From the NCBI GenBank assembly GCA_029260395.1, contig JAJDDJ010000009.1, positions 434,001 to 498,000 on the forward strand: a stretch of 64,000 nucleotides of DNA. Direction: 5' to 3'. How positions within the stretch are numbered: position 1 is the stretch's first letter; every line of letters begins with the position of its first letter. Origin of the DNA: Phycisphaerales bacterium. GTDB lineage: Bacteria; Planctomycetota; Phycisphaerae; Phycisphaerales; UBA1924. The notes under the pieces are model-generated. The model did no database searches, was not told where the DNA came from, and saw only the letters and a list, made by a program, of their open reading frames with translations. The translations under genes and the position numbers were made by a program. Below are positions 45,238-54,085 of the stretch, piece by piece.

Positions 45238-45473
45238 GGGCGGTGGGTTCAGCTCTCGTCACGGATTCATCGGGCAGCCGGGGCGTACGGGTTGATTCGG
45301 GGCGTTGTTCGCCCAAGCCAGCACAACGATCGCGGCCAGAGCCAATGGAGCCGCCCCGAGCGAGTCAAGGCGCAGCCAGCGCCCGGCCGCCATTTTCACG
45401 TCTGAGGTGCCTACTGAAGCTTGAAAAGACCGAAATACCGATCAAAAACCGCAAATACAAGCTGGACAGACCG

Positions 45474-46412
45474 CTACCGCTCGGCCCGATCGGCTTGCTC
45501 AAGAGCCGCCGCGACCAACTCAACCCAGCGGGCCGCGTCGTCCGGGCCCAGCCGAATCGACGCTCGGCCCGGGGTAAGGCGTTTGATCCAAGTCCGCTGC
45601 TTTTTGGCGAACCGTCGGGTCTCGATCTTGATCTGCTCGATGGCATCTTCGATTGAGCCCCGGCCCCCGAAGTGGCTGATGAGCTGCTTATACCCCAGCG
45701 CCTCGCGCGCGGTCGGGCCGAACCGGCCCGCCTTCCACAGCTCGCGGGCTTCCTCCACGAGTCCGCCCGCGACCATCTCCCGCACCCGAGCGTTGATCCG
45801 CCGATTGATCGCTTCCGCGGGCCAATCAAGCACCACGAGCAGCAGGTCGTCGCGTGGGGGGGCATCCCACTGGGTCTGAAGCTCGCTAATGGGGGTGCCG
45901 GTCTGTTCGTAGACCTCTATGGCGCGGATGGTTCGGCGTCGGTCGTTGGGATGGATGCGCTGGGCTGCATCGGGGTCGATGGCCTCAAGACGAGCGCGCA
46001 GATCGGGTCCGGGCTGGGCTTCCAGCCTTTCGCGAAGCTCGGCATCGGGCTCAGGCCCCTCGAACAGCCCATCGAGCAGCGCCTTGATGAACAGGTGCGT
46101 GCCACCCACCACGATCGGCAGGGCGTTTCGCGCCCGGATGGCCTCGATGGAGGCGTTGGCCTCGCGCAGCCACTCGTGCACGGTGAAGGTCTCGGTCGGC
46201 TCGCGGATGTCGATCAGGTGGTAGGGGGCCCTGGCCTGCTCAGCGGGCGACGGCTTGGCGGTGCCGATGTCCATGCACCGGTACACCTGGTAGGCGTCGG
46301 CGGTGACCAGCTCAGCGGCTTGATGCTGTCCCGCGAGCCGCTCAGCGAGCCCGAGAGCGAGCGACGACTTGCCGCCCGCTGTGGGGCCGATGATGACGGG
46401 GACTGTGCGCAC
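45474..46412 (-). CDS. miaA: tRNA dimethylallyltransferase
   Basis: Adds a dimethylallyl group to A37 of tRNAs reading UNN codons. The 312-aa protein begins with the P-loop 'VIIGPTAGGKSSLALGLAER', then 'ELVTADAYQVYRCMDIGTAK' (Ser-to-Ala change in the usual 'SDSRQVY') and 'HLIDIREPTETFTVHEWLRE', 'LPIVVGGTHLFIKALLDGL', 'NDRRRTIRAIEVYEQTGTPI', and the late 'ALGYKQLISHFGG' with 'RRFAKKQRTWIKR'. The start is GTG at 46412, five bases after TATCCT, with no ribosome-binding site. Confidence 0.94.
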   Translation of the reverse strand: MRTVPVIIGPTAGGKSSLALGLAERLAGQHQAAELVTADAYQVYRCMDIGTAKPSPAEQARAPYHLIDIREPTETFTVHEWLREANASIEAIRARNALPIVVGGTHLFIKALLDGLFEGPEPDAELRERLEAQPGPDLRARLEAIDPDAAQRIHPNDRRRTIRAIEVYEQTGTPISELQTQWDAPPRDDLLLVVLDWPAEAINRRINARVREMVAGGLVEEARELWKAGRFGPTAREALGYKQLISHFGGRGSIEDAIEQIKIETRRFAKKQRTWIKRLTPGRASIRLGPDDAARWVELVAAALEQADRAER

Positions 46413-46417
46413 AGGGC

Positions 46418-46423
46418 AGGATA
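46418..46423 (-). promoter_or_regulatory. -10-like TATCCT, 5 bases before miaA
   Basis: TATCCT on the minus strand, then GCCCT and the GTG start. The dispersed AACGCAGAG-type repeat lies just upstream. Confidence 0.45.
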
Positions 46424-46436
46424 GAAGGGTGGAGGC

Positions 46437-46457
46437 GAACGCAGAGGCGCGGAGAGC
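46437..46457 (+). repeat. AACGCAGAG-type repeat upstream of miaA
   Basis: GAACGCAGAGGCGCGGAGAG and the bases around it form a purine-rich block. It shares the GAACGCAGAG core with the copy inside the neuA tail at 3732-3754. Confidence 0.5.
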
Positions 46458-46502
46458 GAGAGCGGAGGTGGAAACAAGTGTGGCATGTAGGAGTGGACTA
46501 CG

Positions 46503-47204
46503 TCAATGCACATCCTCCCATAGGTCCCAATGGTCCCGCCGGTCAGCCATGCCCCGCGTGACATAGACACGGCCAGCGTCGCCGATCATCAGATTCAGGT
46601 TATCCGAAGAGCCGAACTGCATCACGAAGTCGAACGGCTGTGGCCGTCCGATGTCATCGATCTGGCAGGCAGGACCTTGGATCAGGCAAGGCCAGCCTCC
46701 CACCTTTGTGCCCTCGACTCGGGCACCGTCCATGTCGTAGGGCCACGCTTCGAGTTCTACCGCGTCACAAACATCGTCGAACGAGGGAACGTCGTCGCGC
46801 TCGACCCACTGCACGAATCCGCGGCCGATCGGGACTTGGGACAAGTCGGGTCTAGATAGACGTTCGGTCGGTGCGCCGCGTGCCACCCAGCGGATCTCCG
46901 AGTAGCTGTCCCAAGGGTGCCAGATGGCGTAATTTCCAGATTGTTGGTCGCGACGCGGTGTTGCTTCGAGTTGCCCAAAGATCGTCAGGTAAGCCACATC
47001 GGCGAGTGCTTCGGGCACTCGGGGGAGCTCGTCGACGCACACCTGGAGCAGCGGGTGCAACGGTCCGTTGTCTCCGGTGGGCCACGTCTCTCCCGGATTG
47101 CAGACCTCGACCGCTCCGGCGAGCGATTTCGTCGGTGTGTCGGTCAGCTTCAGCAGGTTGGTGGATCTGCCCCAGCGGCGGCGGATTTCATCGATCGTCA
47201 GCAT
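46503..47204 (-). CDS. YwqG-like (DUF1963) protein
   Basis: A 233-aa soluble protein resembling the YwqG/DUF1963 family, whose members are cytoplasmic and of unknown function. Family-like segments are 'LLQVCVDELPRVPEALADVA' with 'YLTIFGQLEA' near 55, 'SEIRWVARG', 'TKVGGWPCLIQGPACQ' near 168, and 'FVMQFGSSDNLNLMIGDAGR' with 'VYVTRG' near 195. A GGAGG precedes the ATG by six bases, unlike many neighbours. It is divergent from der, 52 bases between starts. Codon use is slightly less GC-biased than in der or miaA, so recent acquisition is possible but unproven. Confidence 0.68.
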   Translation of the reverse strand: MLTIDEIRRRWGRSTNLLKLTDTPTKSLAGAVEVCNPGETWPTGDNGPLHPLLQVCVDELPRVPEALADVAYLTIFGQLEATPRRDQQSGNYAIWHPWDSYSEIRWVARGAPTERLSRPDLSQVPIGRGFVQWVERDDVPSFDDVCDAVELEAWPYDMDGARVEGTKVGGWPCLIQGPACQIDDIGRPQPFDFVMQFGSSDNLNLMIGDAGRVYVTRGMADRRDHWDLWEDVH

Positions 47205-47243
47205 GCCGAACCTCCGGGAAACAGCTTACCGCTAGGCCCCTCC

Positions 47244-47249
47244 TACCAT
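47244..47249 (+). promoter_or_regulatory. -10-like TACCAT, 7 bases before der
   Basis: TACCAT followed by TACGACT and the der ATG. No ribosome-binding site is visible. Confidence 0.4.
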
Positions 47250-47256
47250 TACGACT

Positions 47257-48810
47257 ATGCCAATCCCTCGCGTGGCCATTGTGGGCCGACCCAACGTCGG
47301 CAAGAGCTCTCTCCTCAACATGATCGCGGGGGAGAAGGTCTCGATCGTGGACCCCACGCCCGGCGTGACCCGCGACCGGGTCTCGATCGTCAAGGAGATG
47401 GAAAGCCCCGATTCCAAGGGCCCGCTCAAGCCGGTCGAGTTCACCGACACAGGCGGGTACGGCGTGTACACGGCAGAGGACGGCCGGTACGACGAGACCG
47501 GGGCCGACCTGCACGCGCTGACCGACGACATCGAGCTGCAGATCGCCCACGCGGTCGAGACCGCGGAGCTGGTGCTGTTCTGCATCGATGCGCAGGCGGG
47601 CCTGACGCCGTCGGACCTGGAGATCGCCAAGTTTCTGCGCACACGCAAGCTGCCCGGCGGCGTGCGCTCGCAGCGCGAGCACCTGCCGGTGCGGGTGGTG
47701 GCGACCAAGGTGGACGGCCCCAAGTGGGAGGCGCACGCGTTCGAGATGGCGGGCCTCGGGTTTGGCGACCCGCTGCCGGTCAGCGCGATGAACAACTACA
47801 TGCGCCGCGCGTTCTTTGATGCGGTGTACAACATCCTGCCCGAGCCCGACGAGAAGCCGCCGCCAAGGGCGGACCTGAGCATCGCGATCATCGGCAAGCG
47901 CAACGCGGGCAAGAGCACGCTGGTCAACGCGTTGGCCAAGCAGAAGCGGGTGATCGTCAGCGAGATTCCCGGCACCACCCGCGACGCGGTGGACGTGAAG
48001 TTCGTGACCGAGGACGGCCGATCGGTCGTGGCGATCGACACAGCGGGCCTCCGCAAGAAGAAGAGCTTCCAAGGCCCGGTCGAGTGGTACGCGTTCGACC
48101 GCGCCAAGCGGGCGATAGCGCGGTGCGATGTGGTCGTGTTCATGATCGACGCGACCACCAAGCTGAGCCAGGTGGATGAACAGCTCGGCATGATCGCTCA
48201 AAAAGCGTTCAAGCCGGTGCTGTTGGTAATCAACAAGTGGGATCTGGCCGAGGGCCAGAAGAACCCGCGCGGCAAGGAAGTGAACGTCGAGGACTACGAG
48301 ACGTACCTCCGCAAAGAGCTGCGGGGTCTGGCGTTCGCGCCGATGGTGTTCGCCTCCGCCGAGCACGGCGTGAATCTTGAGGGCATCCTTGAAGTCGCGT
48401 TCGATCTGCTCGAGCAGGCAGGGGCTCGGGTCTCTACGGGCCAGCTCAATCGCATCGTGCGGGGTTTGATCGAATCGCGCGGCCCATCGAGCAAACTCGG
48501 GCTCGAGTGCAAGGTGTTTTACGTCACGCAGATCCGTTCGCACCCACCGACCATCGCGATGGTCGTCAACGAGCCCAAGCTGTTCACCGACAACTACGAG
48601 CGGTTCCTGATGAACCGCTTCCGCGAAGAGTTGCCGTTCGAGGAAGTCCCGATACGGCTGATCGTTCGGGCCCGCTCGCAGCGCAAGGGCAAGACGATGT
48701 CGTACACCGATGACGAAGCCGGCGTTGATCACGCGGCGTTGATCGAGTCGCTGGGCGACCTTGATGCCTCGGCTCTGAACGACGCGGACGCGTTCTTCGA
48801 CGACGAATAG
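47257..48810 (+). CDS. der: Ribosome-assembly GTPase Der (EngA)
   Basis: Double-GTPase needed for 50S subunit maturation. The 517-aa protein has G1 loops 'GRPNVGKSS' at residue 10 and 'GKRNAGKST' near 213 (Ala where Val is usual). G3 motifs are 'DTGGYG' and 'DTAGLRKKK', and G4 motifs 'VATKVDGPK' and 'VINKWDLAEG'. The first G4 has Thr-Lys-x-Asp in place of Asn-Lys-x-Asp. A KH-like domain follows ('YVTQIRSHPPTIAMVVNEPK', 'YERFLMNRFREELPFEEVPI'). An acidic tail 'ALNDADAFFDDE' ends the protein. The first GTPase domain carries an insertion of about 30 residues. Confidence 0.95.
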   Translation: MPIPRVAIVGRPNVGKSSLLNMIAGEKVSIVDPTPGVTRDRVSIVKEMESPDSKGPLKPVEFTDTGGYGVYTAEDGRYDETGADLHALTDDIELQIAHAVETAELVLFCIDAQAGLTPSDLEIAKFLRTRKLPGGVRSQREHLPVRVVATKVDGPKWEAHAFEMAGLGFGDPLPVSAMNNYMRRAFFDAVYNILPEPDEKPPPRADLSIAIIGKRNAGKSTLVNALAKQKRVIVSEIPGTTRDAVDVKFVTEDGRSVVAIDTAGLRKKKSFQGPVEWYAFDRAKRAIARCDVVVFMIDATTKLSQVDEQLGMIAQKAFKPVLLVINKWDLAEGQKNPRGKEVNVEDYETYLRKELRGLAFAPMVFASAEHGVNLEGILEVAFDLLEQAGARVSTGQLNRIVRGLIESRGPSSKLGLECKVFYVTQIRSHPPTIAMVVNEPKLFTDNYERFLMNRFREELPFEEVPIRLIVRARSQRKGKTMSYTDDEAGVDHAALIESLGDLDASALNDADAFFDDE

Positions 48811-48824
48811 CTCGCGGCTCCCGG

Positions 48825-50294
48825 TCACAGCATCGTGCTGCAGACGACGACACCCATCGCCCCACCGACGAGCCCGATGGCGATCCCGGTGCGCAGGAAG
48901 TCACTCACGCGGAGAATGCCCGAACTGAACGCGATCGCGTTGGGCGGCGTGGATACCGGCAGGCCCATCGCAAGAGAAGCCCCTAGCGCCACGCCGACGG
49001 CGGCTTGGAGCGGCTCAAGGCCGACGCCCGCTGCGGCCCCGAGGGCGATGGGGGCGAGCAGGTTGGCCGTAGCGGTGTTGCTCATCAGCGTGCTCAACAG
49101 CAGCGATGCGAACAGCAGCGCCGCCATCACGAGCATTGGTGAGAGCCCTTCGATGGGCACCGCGCCGATCATCCATGCCGCCAGGCCGGTGTCCTCCATG
49201 CCCTTGCCTAGCGCAAGCCCGCCGGCCACGAGCAGCAGGATGTTCCATTCGAGTTTGTTGAATTGGGATGCAGTCAGCAGGCCGAACGCCGGAAACACGA
49301 CAAGGGGTATGAGCGCGGTGGCGCCGATGGGAAGATTGGTCCAAGGTCCGGTGACCCAGAGGCCGACCGTGACCACAAAGGTGGCGGCGGTCACCGCGGT
49401 GCGCCAGGTAAACGCGCGCTGTTCGGGCTCGACCTCATCGAGCGAGAGTTGCACGCCGGGCTCTGGGGGGTAGAGCACCGAGAGCACGCCCCACGCGAGC
49501 AGAATGAGCACGAGCGTGAGCGGCACGGCGAACAGCATCCAGCCCAAGAAGCTGATGTCGACCCCAGCGCCCCGAAGCATGCCGAAGACAATGGCGTTGG
49601 GCGGCGTCCCGATGGGCGTGCCAATGCCCCCAAGGTTGGCACCGATGGGGACCGCGAGCAGCAGTCCGCGGCCGAATTTGGTGGGGGTCGAGCGATCACC
49701 CAGTTGGTCGCCCAGCCGATCGACCAGCGGGGCGAGCATGAGCGTGACCATGGCGGCGGTAGCCGTGTTGGACATCCACATGGAGAGGCCGGCGCTGACG
49801 AGCAGCACGCCGAGCAGCATCCGCCGTGGCGAACCCACAAACGGCCTCAGCACTAGGCGAGCCAGCGCGCGATCGATGCCCGAGACGTGGGCCGCGTGCG
49901 AGAGCACGAACCCGCCGAGCATCAGCACTACGACCGGGGCGGCGGCGGGCGTTACAAAGTCCGTCCAGCCCTTGACGACGCTGGTGCCCGCCGGGGCATC
50001 GAACGGCCTGGCGTTCTCGGCGGGGTAACCGATCAACAGTGCCCCGAGCCCGATGACGAGTAGGCCGGTGGCGAACGGCGGAATGGCGCTGGTCATCCAG
50101 TAGACCGCTGCGAGCACGAACAGGCCCAGCATGACGCGGCCGTCGGCGGGCAGTTGCTCGAGCGGTGCGTCGCCAACCATCAGAAACGCGGTCAGGCCCA
50201 GCAGCGGCCCTGCGAGCAGCGCCGCGACGCGAGCCCGGTGCGCATGGTGCGGTGCATCGGAGGGAACCAGAGGGCCACGCGGCATCAATGCCAT
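48825..50294 (-). CDS. SLC13/DASS-type sodium-coupled anion transporter
   Basis: Inner-membrane transporter of the divalent-anion:Na+ symporter family (dicarboxylates, sulfate or phosphate); the substrate is not predictable. The 489-aa protein has about 12 hydrophobic segments and the two hallmark 'SNTAT' motifs in the re-entrant hairpins: 'LSMWMSNTATAAMVTLM' and 'LLSTLMSNTATANLLAPIAL'. Each is followed by a 'TPPNAI' helix break ('GIGTPIGTPPNAIVFGML', 'GLPVSTPPNAIAFSSGI'). The first ATG is 50294, five bases after TAGAAT. It is divergent from the ClC gene. Confidence 0.88.
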   Translation of the reverse strand: MALMPRGPLVPSDAPHHAHRARVAALLAGPLLGLTAFLMVGDAPLEQLPADGRVMLGLFVLAAVYWMTSAIPPFATGLLVIGLGALLIGYPAENARPFDAPAGTSVVKGWTDFVTPAAAPVVVLMLGGFVLSHAAHVSGIDRALARLVLRPFVGSPRRMLLGVLLVSAGLSMWMSNTATAAMVTLMLAPLVDRLGDQLGDRSTPTKFGRGLLLAVPIGANLGGIGTPIGTPPNAIVFGMLRGAGVDISFLGWMLFAVPLTLVLILLAWGVLSVLYPPEPGVQLSLDEVEPEQRAFTWRTAVTAATFVVTVGLWVTGPWTNLPIGATALIPLVVFPAFGLLTASQFNKLEWNILLLVAGGLALGKGMEDTGLAAWMIGAVPIEGLSPMLVMAALLFASLLLSTLMSNTATANLLAPIALGAAAGVGLEPLQAAVGVALGASLAMGLPVSTPPNAIAFSSGILRVSDFLRTGIAIGLVGGAMGVVVCSTML

Positions 50295-50299
50295 GCTGT

Positions 50300-50305
50300 A
50301 TTCTA
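50300..50305 (-). promoter_or_regulatory. -10-like TAGAAT, 5 bases before the DASS transporter
   Basis: TAGAAT on the minus strand, then ACAGC and ATG. Confidence 0.5.
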
Positions 50306-50348
50306 CGCGGCTCGCCAACGTCTCCCGCTTGGGCAGAACCGCACGAGC

Positions 50349-50354
50349 TATATT
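50349..50354 (+). promoter_or_regulatory. -10-like TATATT, 9 bases before the ClC gene
   Basis: TATATT followed by CGCTGATCA and ATG, which would give a leader of only a few bases. Confidence 0.45.
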
Positions 50355-50363
50355 CGCTGATCA

Positions 50364-52190
50364 ATGGCGATTCCTGTCGGAACGATCCTGAGGCGGCTTA
50401 CGACCCGGCTCGGGTTTCAAAACGACTGGTATTTGATCCTCGTCGGCGCAGCGATCGGAACGATTACCGGCTTTGGCGCGATGGGCTTTGCTGCCGCGCT
50501 GGGATACCTCGAACACCTTGTGGGCGAGGGTCACCATGCCATCGGTTCGTGGGGACTATTCCTGTTCCCGGTGATCGGGATGGGCATCACGGGCTTGCTC
50601 GTGCACTACTTTGCGGCCGAGGCAAAGGGCCACGGCGTGCCGCAGGTGATGTACGCGCTGATCAAGCGCGGCGGAAACATTCCCCTGCGCATCGGCGTGG
50701 TCAAGACGCTGGCATCGATCGCCACGGTCGCCTCGGGCGGGAGCGCTGGTACCGAGGGCCCGATCGTGCAGATCGGGGCCACCGTCGGCTCGGCGGTGGG
50801 GCGGCGTCTCAGGATCGACCGCGAGCAGATGGGCACGCTGGTGGGCTGCGGTGCTGCAGCGGGCATCTCGGCGATCTTCAACGCGCCCATCGCGGGCGTG
50901 TTTTTCGTGCTCGAGATCCTGTTGCGGGATTTCTCGGTCAAGACCTTCACACCGATCGTGATCGCATCGGTGTTTGCATCGGTTACGACGCAGGCGCTGC
51001 TCGACGTCAACGAGCCGATCTTCGCGACGAGCGAGGCGCTGCACGAGGCGCGGTTCTACGTCACCGAACTGCCGACATTCCTTCTGCTTGGCGGCGTGTG
51101 CGGCTTGGTGGCCGTTGGGTTCAACCGAATGCTGCACGCGGGCGAGGACCGCTTCGCGGCGCTCAAGCTTCACCCGCTGTTCAAGCCGATCATCGGTGCG
51201 ATAGCGCTGGGCGCGATGGGCCTGCTCTACCAGAGCATCTGGGGCGGCGGGCACAGCGCCGAGGCCGGAGGCGCAGAGGGCGTGCCGCCGTTCTTCGGCA
51301 ACGGCTACCAAACGATCGAGCAACTCATCGATCCCGCGAGCTACGGCGCGGAGACGGGCCTGTCGATCACCTTCGTTGCGATGGCGGCCCTCGTCGCGTT
51401 CAAGTGCGTTGCGACTACGTTCACGCTTGCCTCGGGCGGCTCGGGCGGCGTGTTTGCACCGAGTCTGTTCCTTGGAGCCGCGACGGGCTCGGTGGTCGGT
51501 GTCGCGCTGGAGAATGTGGGGCTTGTGCCCGAGGGCTCATCGCCCGCGAGCTACGCGCTGGTCGGCATGGCCGCGGTCGTCGCGGCTTCGACCCACGCCC
51601 CGCTCACCTCGATTCTTATGCTCTTCGAGCTCACGCGCAACGTCTACGTCGTGCTGCCCATCATGCTCGCTGCGGTCGTCGCGACGGTCATCGCCCAGCT
51701 GATCGAACGCGACAGCATCTACACCTACAGCCTGCGTCGGCGCGGCGTCGCCGTGGGCGTCGCGCGCGACCTCACGCTGCTCCGCAGAATTTCTGTGCGG
51801 AGTGTTACGCGCACGCCGCTGCCCGATGCCGTCTTTCCGAGCGACCCGGTGTCCAAGCTCATCGCGCTGCACGCCACGCACAGCATCCCCGACTTTCCCG
51901 TCGTCGACGAGCAGGGCCGGTACATGGGCATGGTCACAGGCAAGGACCTACGCACCGCGTTGATCGACCGTGAGGCGATCCCGCTGCTCTTGGTGGCCGA
52001 GATGATGCGAAGCGATCTGCCCGTGCTCGAGAGCGACGAGATGCTCGACACCGTGCTCGATAAATTCGCCGACCACGATGTGGCGAGCCTGTGCCTGCTG
52101 GCGGCTCACGACAGGGAGTTGCCCGCGGGGCTCATCACGCGGTCGGATGTGATGAAGCGGTACCAGCAGGCGCTGGAGATGACGCTGTGA
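50364..52190 (+). CDS. ClC-type chloride channel or antiporter with CBS domains
   Basis: A 608-aa ClC protein. The membrane part (to about 440) contains 'VASGGSAGTEGPIVQIGATV' near 124, the helix-N segment 'TLASGGSGGVFAPSLFLGA' near 355, and 'PLTSILMLFELTRNVYVVLP'. The gating glutamate is kept, but the usual Arg before it (GREGP) is Thr, a variation found in some channels. Residues about 470-600 form a CBS pair ('VSKLIALHATHSIPDFPVVD', 'LDTVLDKFADHDVASLCLLA'), probably binding a nucleotide. Chloride or fluoride transport, and channel or antiport mode, cannot be told. The next gene starts inside its stop codon. Confidence 0.9.
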   Translation: MAIPVGTILRRLTTRLGFQNDWYLILVGAAIGTITGFGAMGFAAALGYLEHLVGEGHHAIGSWGLFLFPVIGMGITGLLVHYFAAEAKGHGVPQVMYALIKRGGNIPLRIGVVKTLASIATVASGGSAGTEGPIVQIGATVGSAVGRRLRIDREQMGTLVGCGAAAGISAIFNAPIAGVFFVLEILLRDFSVKTFTPIVIASVFASVTTQALLDVNEPIFATSEALHEARFYVTELPTFLLLGGVCGLVAVGFNRMLHAGEDRFAALKLHPLFKPIIGAIALGAMGLLYQSIWGGGHSAEAGGAEGVPPFFGNGYQTIEQLIDPASYGAETGLSITFVAMAALVAFKCVATTFTLASGGSGGVFAPSLFLGAATGSVVGVALENVGLVPEGSSPASYALVGMAAVVAASTHAPLTSILMLFELTRNVYVVLPIMLAAVVATVIAQLIERDSIYTYSLRRRGVAVGVARDLTLLRRISVRSVTRTPLPDAVFPSDPVSKLIALHATHSIPDFPVVDEQGRYMGMVTGKDLRTALIDREAIPLLLVAEMMRSDLPVLESDEMLDTVLDKFADHDVASLCLLAAHDRELPAGLITRSDVMKRYQQALEMTL

Positions 52191-52579
52191 CGGGCTGGAT
52201 GATCGCGGCGGTCGTGATCGGCTTCGATGCGGTGTTCATCCCGCTGTTGGTGTTCGGGCTGGTTCAAGGCTGCTGGGTGCCGCTGCAAGACAGGTACCCC
52301 GAGCAACAGCGCGAGCCAGATGCGGTCCGTAAGACTTTCCAGAGCATCCGCATAGACCTGTTCAACCTCGGGTTCTGTGTGCACCTTGCGGTTGATTCGC
52401 AGCACCTGCATATCGAGCCGGCGTGGCTCTTGCGCAAGGTCCGTGCGAGAACGATCAGCGTGCCTTGGGAGGCGATCGCGGGTTACAAGCAGCGCGGCCG
52501 ATACGCCAAGGTCAAACTCGGCACCACCACGCTGACCGCGCCCGCCTGGGCGATGGGGTTGGCGAAGCCCGCGGAGTGA
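52187..52579 (+). CDS. Small membrane protein coupled to the ClC gene
   Basis: A 130-aa protein starting at GTG 52187, which overlaps the ClC stop (GTGA). One N-terminal membrane helix ('MIAAVVIGFDAVFIPLLVFG' near 5) is followed by a basic region and a C-terminal set of strands ('DSQHLHIEPAWLLRKVRART', 'ISVPWEAIAGYKQRGRYAKV', 'KLGTTTLTAPAWAM') that looks like a bacterial PH-like domain. Function unknown; coupling suggests a link with the channel. An ATG at 52199 is an alternative start. Confidence 0.6.
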   Translation: MTGWMIAAVVIGFDAVFIPLLVFGLVQGCWVPLQDRYPEQQREPDAVRKTFQSIRIDLFNLGFCVHLAVDSQHLHIEPAWLLRKVRARTISVPWEAIAGYKQRGRYAKVKLGTTTLTAPAWAMGLAKPAE

Positions 52580-52588
52580 GCGAGCCGC

Positions 52589-54055
52589 CTACTCCCCCAG
52601 CATCCGCTTGCGGCGAAGCGTGTGGTGGTAGTGCTGGGCGAAGCGGTGCGCCTCGTCTCGCACGGCCTGGCACAGCCGAAGCCCCGCGTTGTTGCGCCCG
52701 AGCTTGATCGGTTCGTCCCGCCCCGTCACGTAGACCAGTTCTTCCTTCTTCGCGAGTCCGATCACCAGCGGCGGCTTGATGTCGAGCGTGTCGAACGCCT
52801 CCATCGCCGCAGCAAGCTGGCCCGGCCCGCCGTCGATCAGGATCAAATCGGGGAACAACTCCTCGCCCGCGCCCGCCTCGCGGTAGCGCCGGCTGACCAC
52901 TTCGCGCATCGACATGTAGTCGTCGTTGGCCCGTCCGCCGGGCAGGTTGGTGAAAGTTTTGATGCGGAACCGCCGGTACTCGTTCTTGAACGGCTTGCCG
53001 TCGATGAAACACACCTTGGAGCCGACCGTTTCACCGCCCTGAAGGTGGGCGATGTCGATGCCCTCGACGCAGCGAATCTCGCGATCAGTACCCAGCGCCT
53101 TTTGCAAAGCGAGCGGGCCCTTTGCCGGGTCGATGTATCCGATTTCGACTTCCGGCTGCCAGCCGGCTCGGGTGGTCGAACGCTCGTCGAGCTTCTTGAG
53201 AGCGTGGATCTGGTCGCGCAGCGCCGCTGCGGTCTCGTAATCAAGATCCGTGGCGGCCTGCTTCATCTCCTCGGTCAGTTCGCCGATGAGCGACGACCGC
53301 TTGGAACTCAGGAACCGCACGAACCGGTCGATGTCCGTGCGGTACGCCTCCTTGCTCACCTTGTCGGCGCACGGCGCACTGCACTGGTCGATCGCGTAAA
53401 GCAGGCAAGGCCTGAACCGTCTGTTCTTCGGGTCGTTCTCGATGATGTCGAGCTTGCAGGTGCGGTACTTGAACACCCGCTGAGCGACCTGCACCGCTTC
53501 TCGCAATGCGCCCGAATTCGTGAACGGGCCGAGAACTAGAGCGCCCTTCATCTCGGGCGCGGTCTCGCCCGCGCTGCCGACCACACCGCTGGGGTTGCGC
53601 GTCACGAACACACGCGGGAAGTCCTCTCGCCGGGTGACGACGAGGTACGGGAACGACTTGCCGTCGGTCATCAGCGAGTTGAACCTCGGCTTGATGTCCT
53701 TGATGAGCCGCGTCTCGGTGAGCACCGCCTCCCACTCGCCCTCGCAGGTGAGCGTGTCGAACGTGTGGACGAGTTCGAGCATCGGCTGCTTCTTGGGGCC
53801 GAGGTCCGCCGACGGGATGAAGTAGCTGCTCACGCGGTCGGGTAGCTTGCTGGCCTTGCCCACGTACAGCACCACGCCCTTGGCGTCTTTCAGCAAGTAC
53901 ACGCCGGGCTTGGGCGGCAGGTCCCGCGCGTCTTTCAGCAACCGGCCCAGCCGCTCCTCGCGCGTCTCGCTGCCCCACTCGGGCGGCGGCACGTCCGTGC
54001 GGAAGCCGTCGTCGTCGAGCTTTCCGGGCGGGATTTGATCAGGGTCGTCGGCCAC
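52589..54055 (-). CDS. uvrC: UvrC-type excinuclease subunit lacking the helix-hairpin-helix end
   Basis: Nucleotide-excision repair nuclease subunit that cuts on both sides of the lesion. The 488-aa protein has a GIY-YIG domain ('PGVYLLKDAKGVVLYVGKAS' near 50), four cysteines in the 4Fe-4S position ('YRTCKLD', 'FRPCLLYAIDQCSAPC'), a UVR motif ('ELTEEMKQAATDLDYETAAA' near 260), and an RNase-H-like domain with 'VEGIDIAHLQGGETVGS', 'LILIDGGPGQL' and 'RDEAHRFAQHYHHTLRRKRM'. It stops there, where the E. coli protein (610 aa) continues with tandem HhH motifs. The GTG start at 54055 follows TAGCAT by five bases. Confidence 0.92.
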   Translation of the reverse strand: MADDPDQIPPGKLDDDGFRTDVPPPEWGSETREERLGRLLKDARDLPPKPGVYLLKDAKGVVLYVGKASKLPDRVSSYFIPSADLGPKKQPMLELVHTFDTLTCEGEWEAVLTETRLIKDIKPRFNSLMTDGKSFPYLVVTRREDFPRVFVTRNPSGVVGSAGETAPEMKGALVLGPFTNSGALREAVQVAQRVFKYRTCKLDIIENDPKNRRFRPCLLYAIDQCSAPCADKVSKEAYRTDIDRFVRFLSSKRSSLIGELTEEMKQAATDLDYETAAALRDQIHALKKLDERSTTRAGWQPEVEIGYIDPAKGPLALQKALGTDREIRCVEGIDIAHLQGGETVGSKVCFIDGKPFKNEYRRFRIKTFTNLPGGRANDDYMSMREVVSRRYREAGAGEELFPDLILIDGGPGQLAAAMEAFDTLDIKPPLVIGLAKKEELVYVTGRDEPIKLGRNNAGLRLCQAVRDEAHRFAQHYHHTLRRKRMLGE

Positions 54056-54060
54056 GCGGG

Positions 54061-54066
54061 ATGCTA
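54061..54066 (-). promoter_or_regulatory. -10-like TAGCAT, 5 bases before uvrC
   Basis: TAGCAT on the minus strand, then CCCGC and the GTG start. It lies within the 30-base gap to the next gene upstream. Confidence 0.45.
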
Positions 54067-54085
54067 GCCAGCGGGGCCGCGGTGC

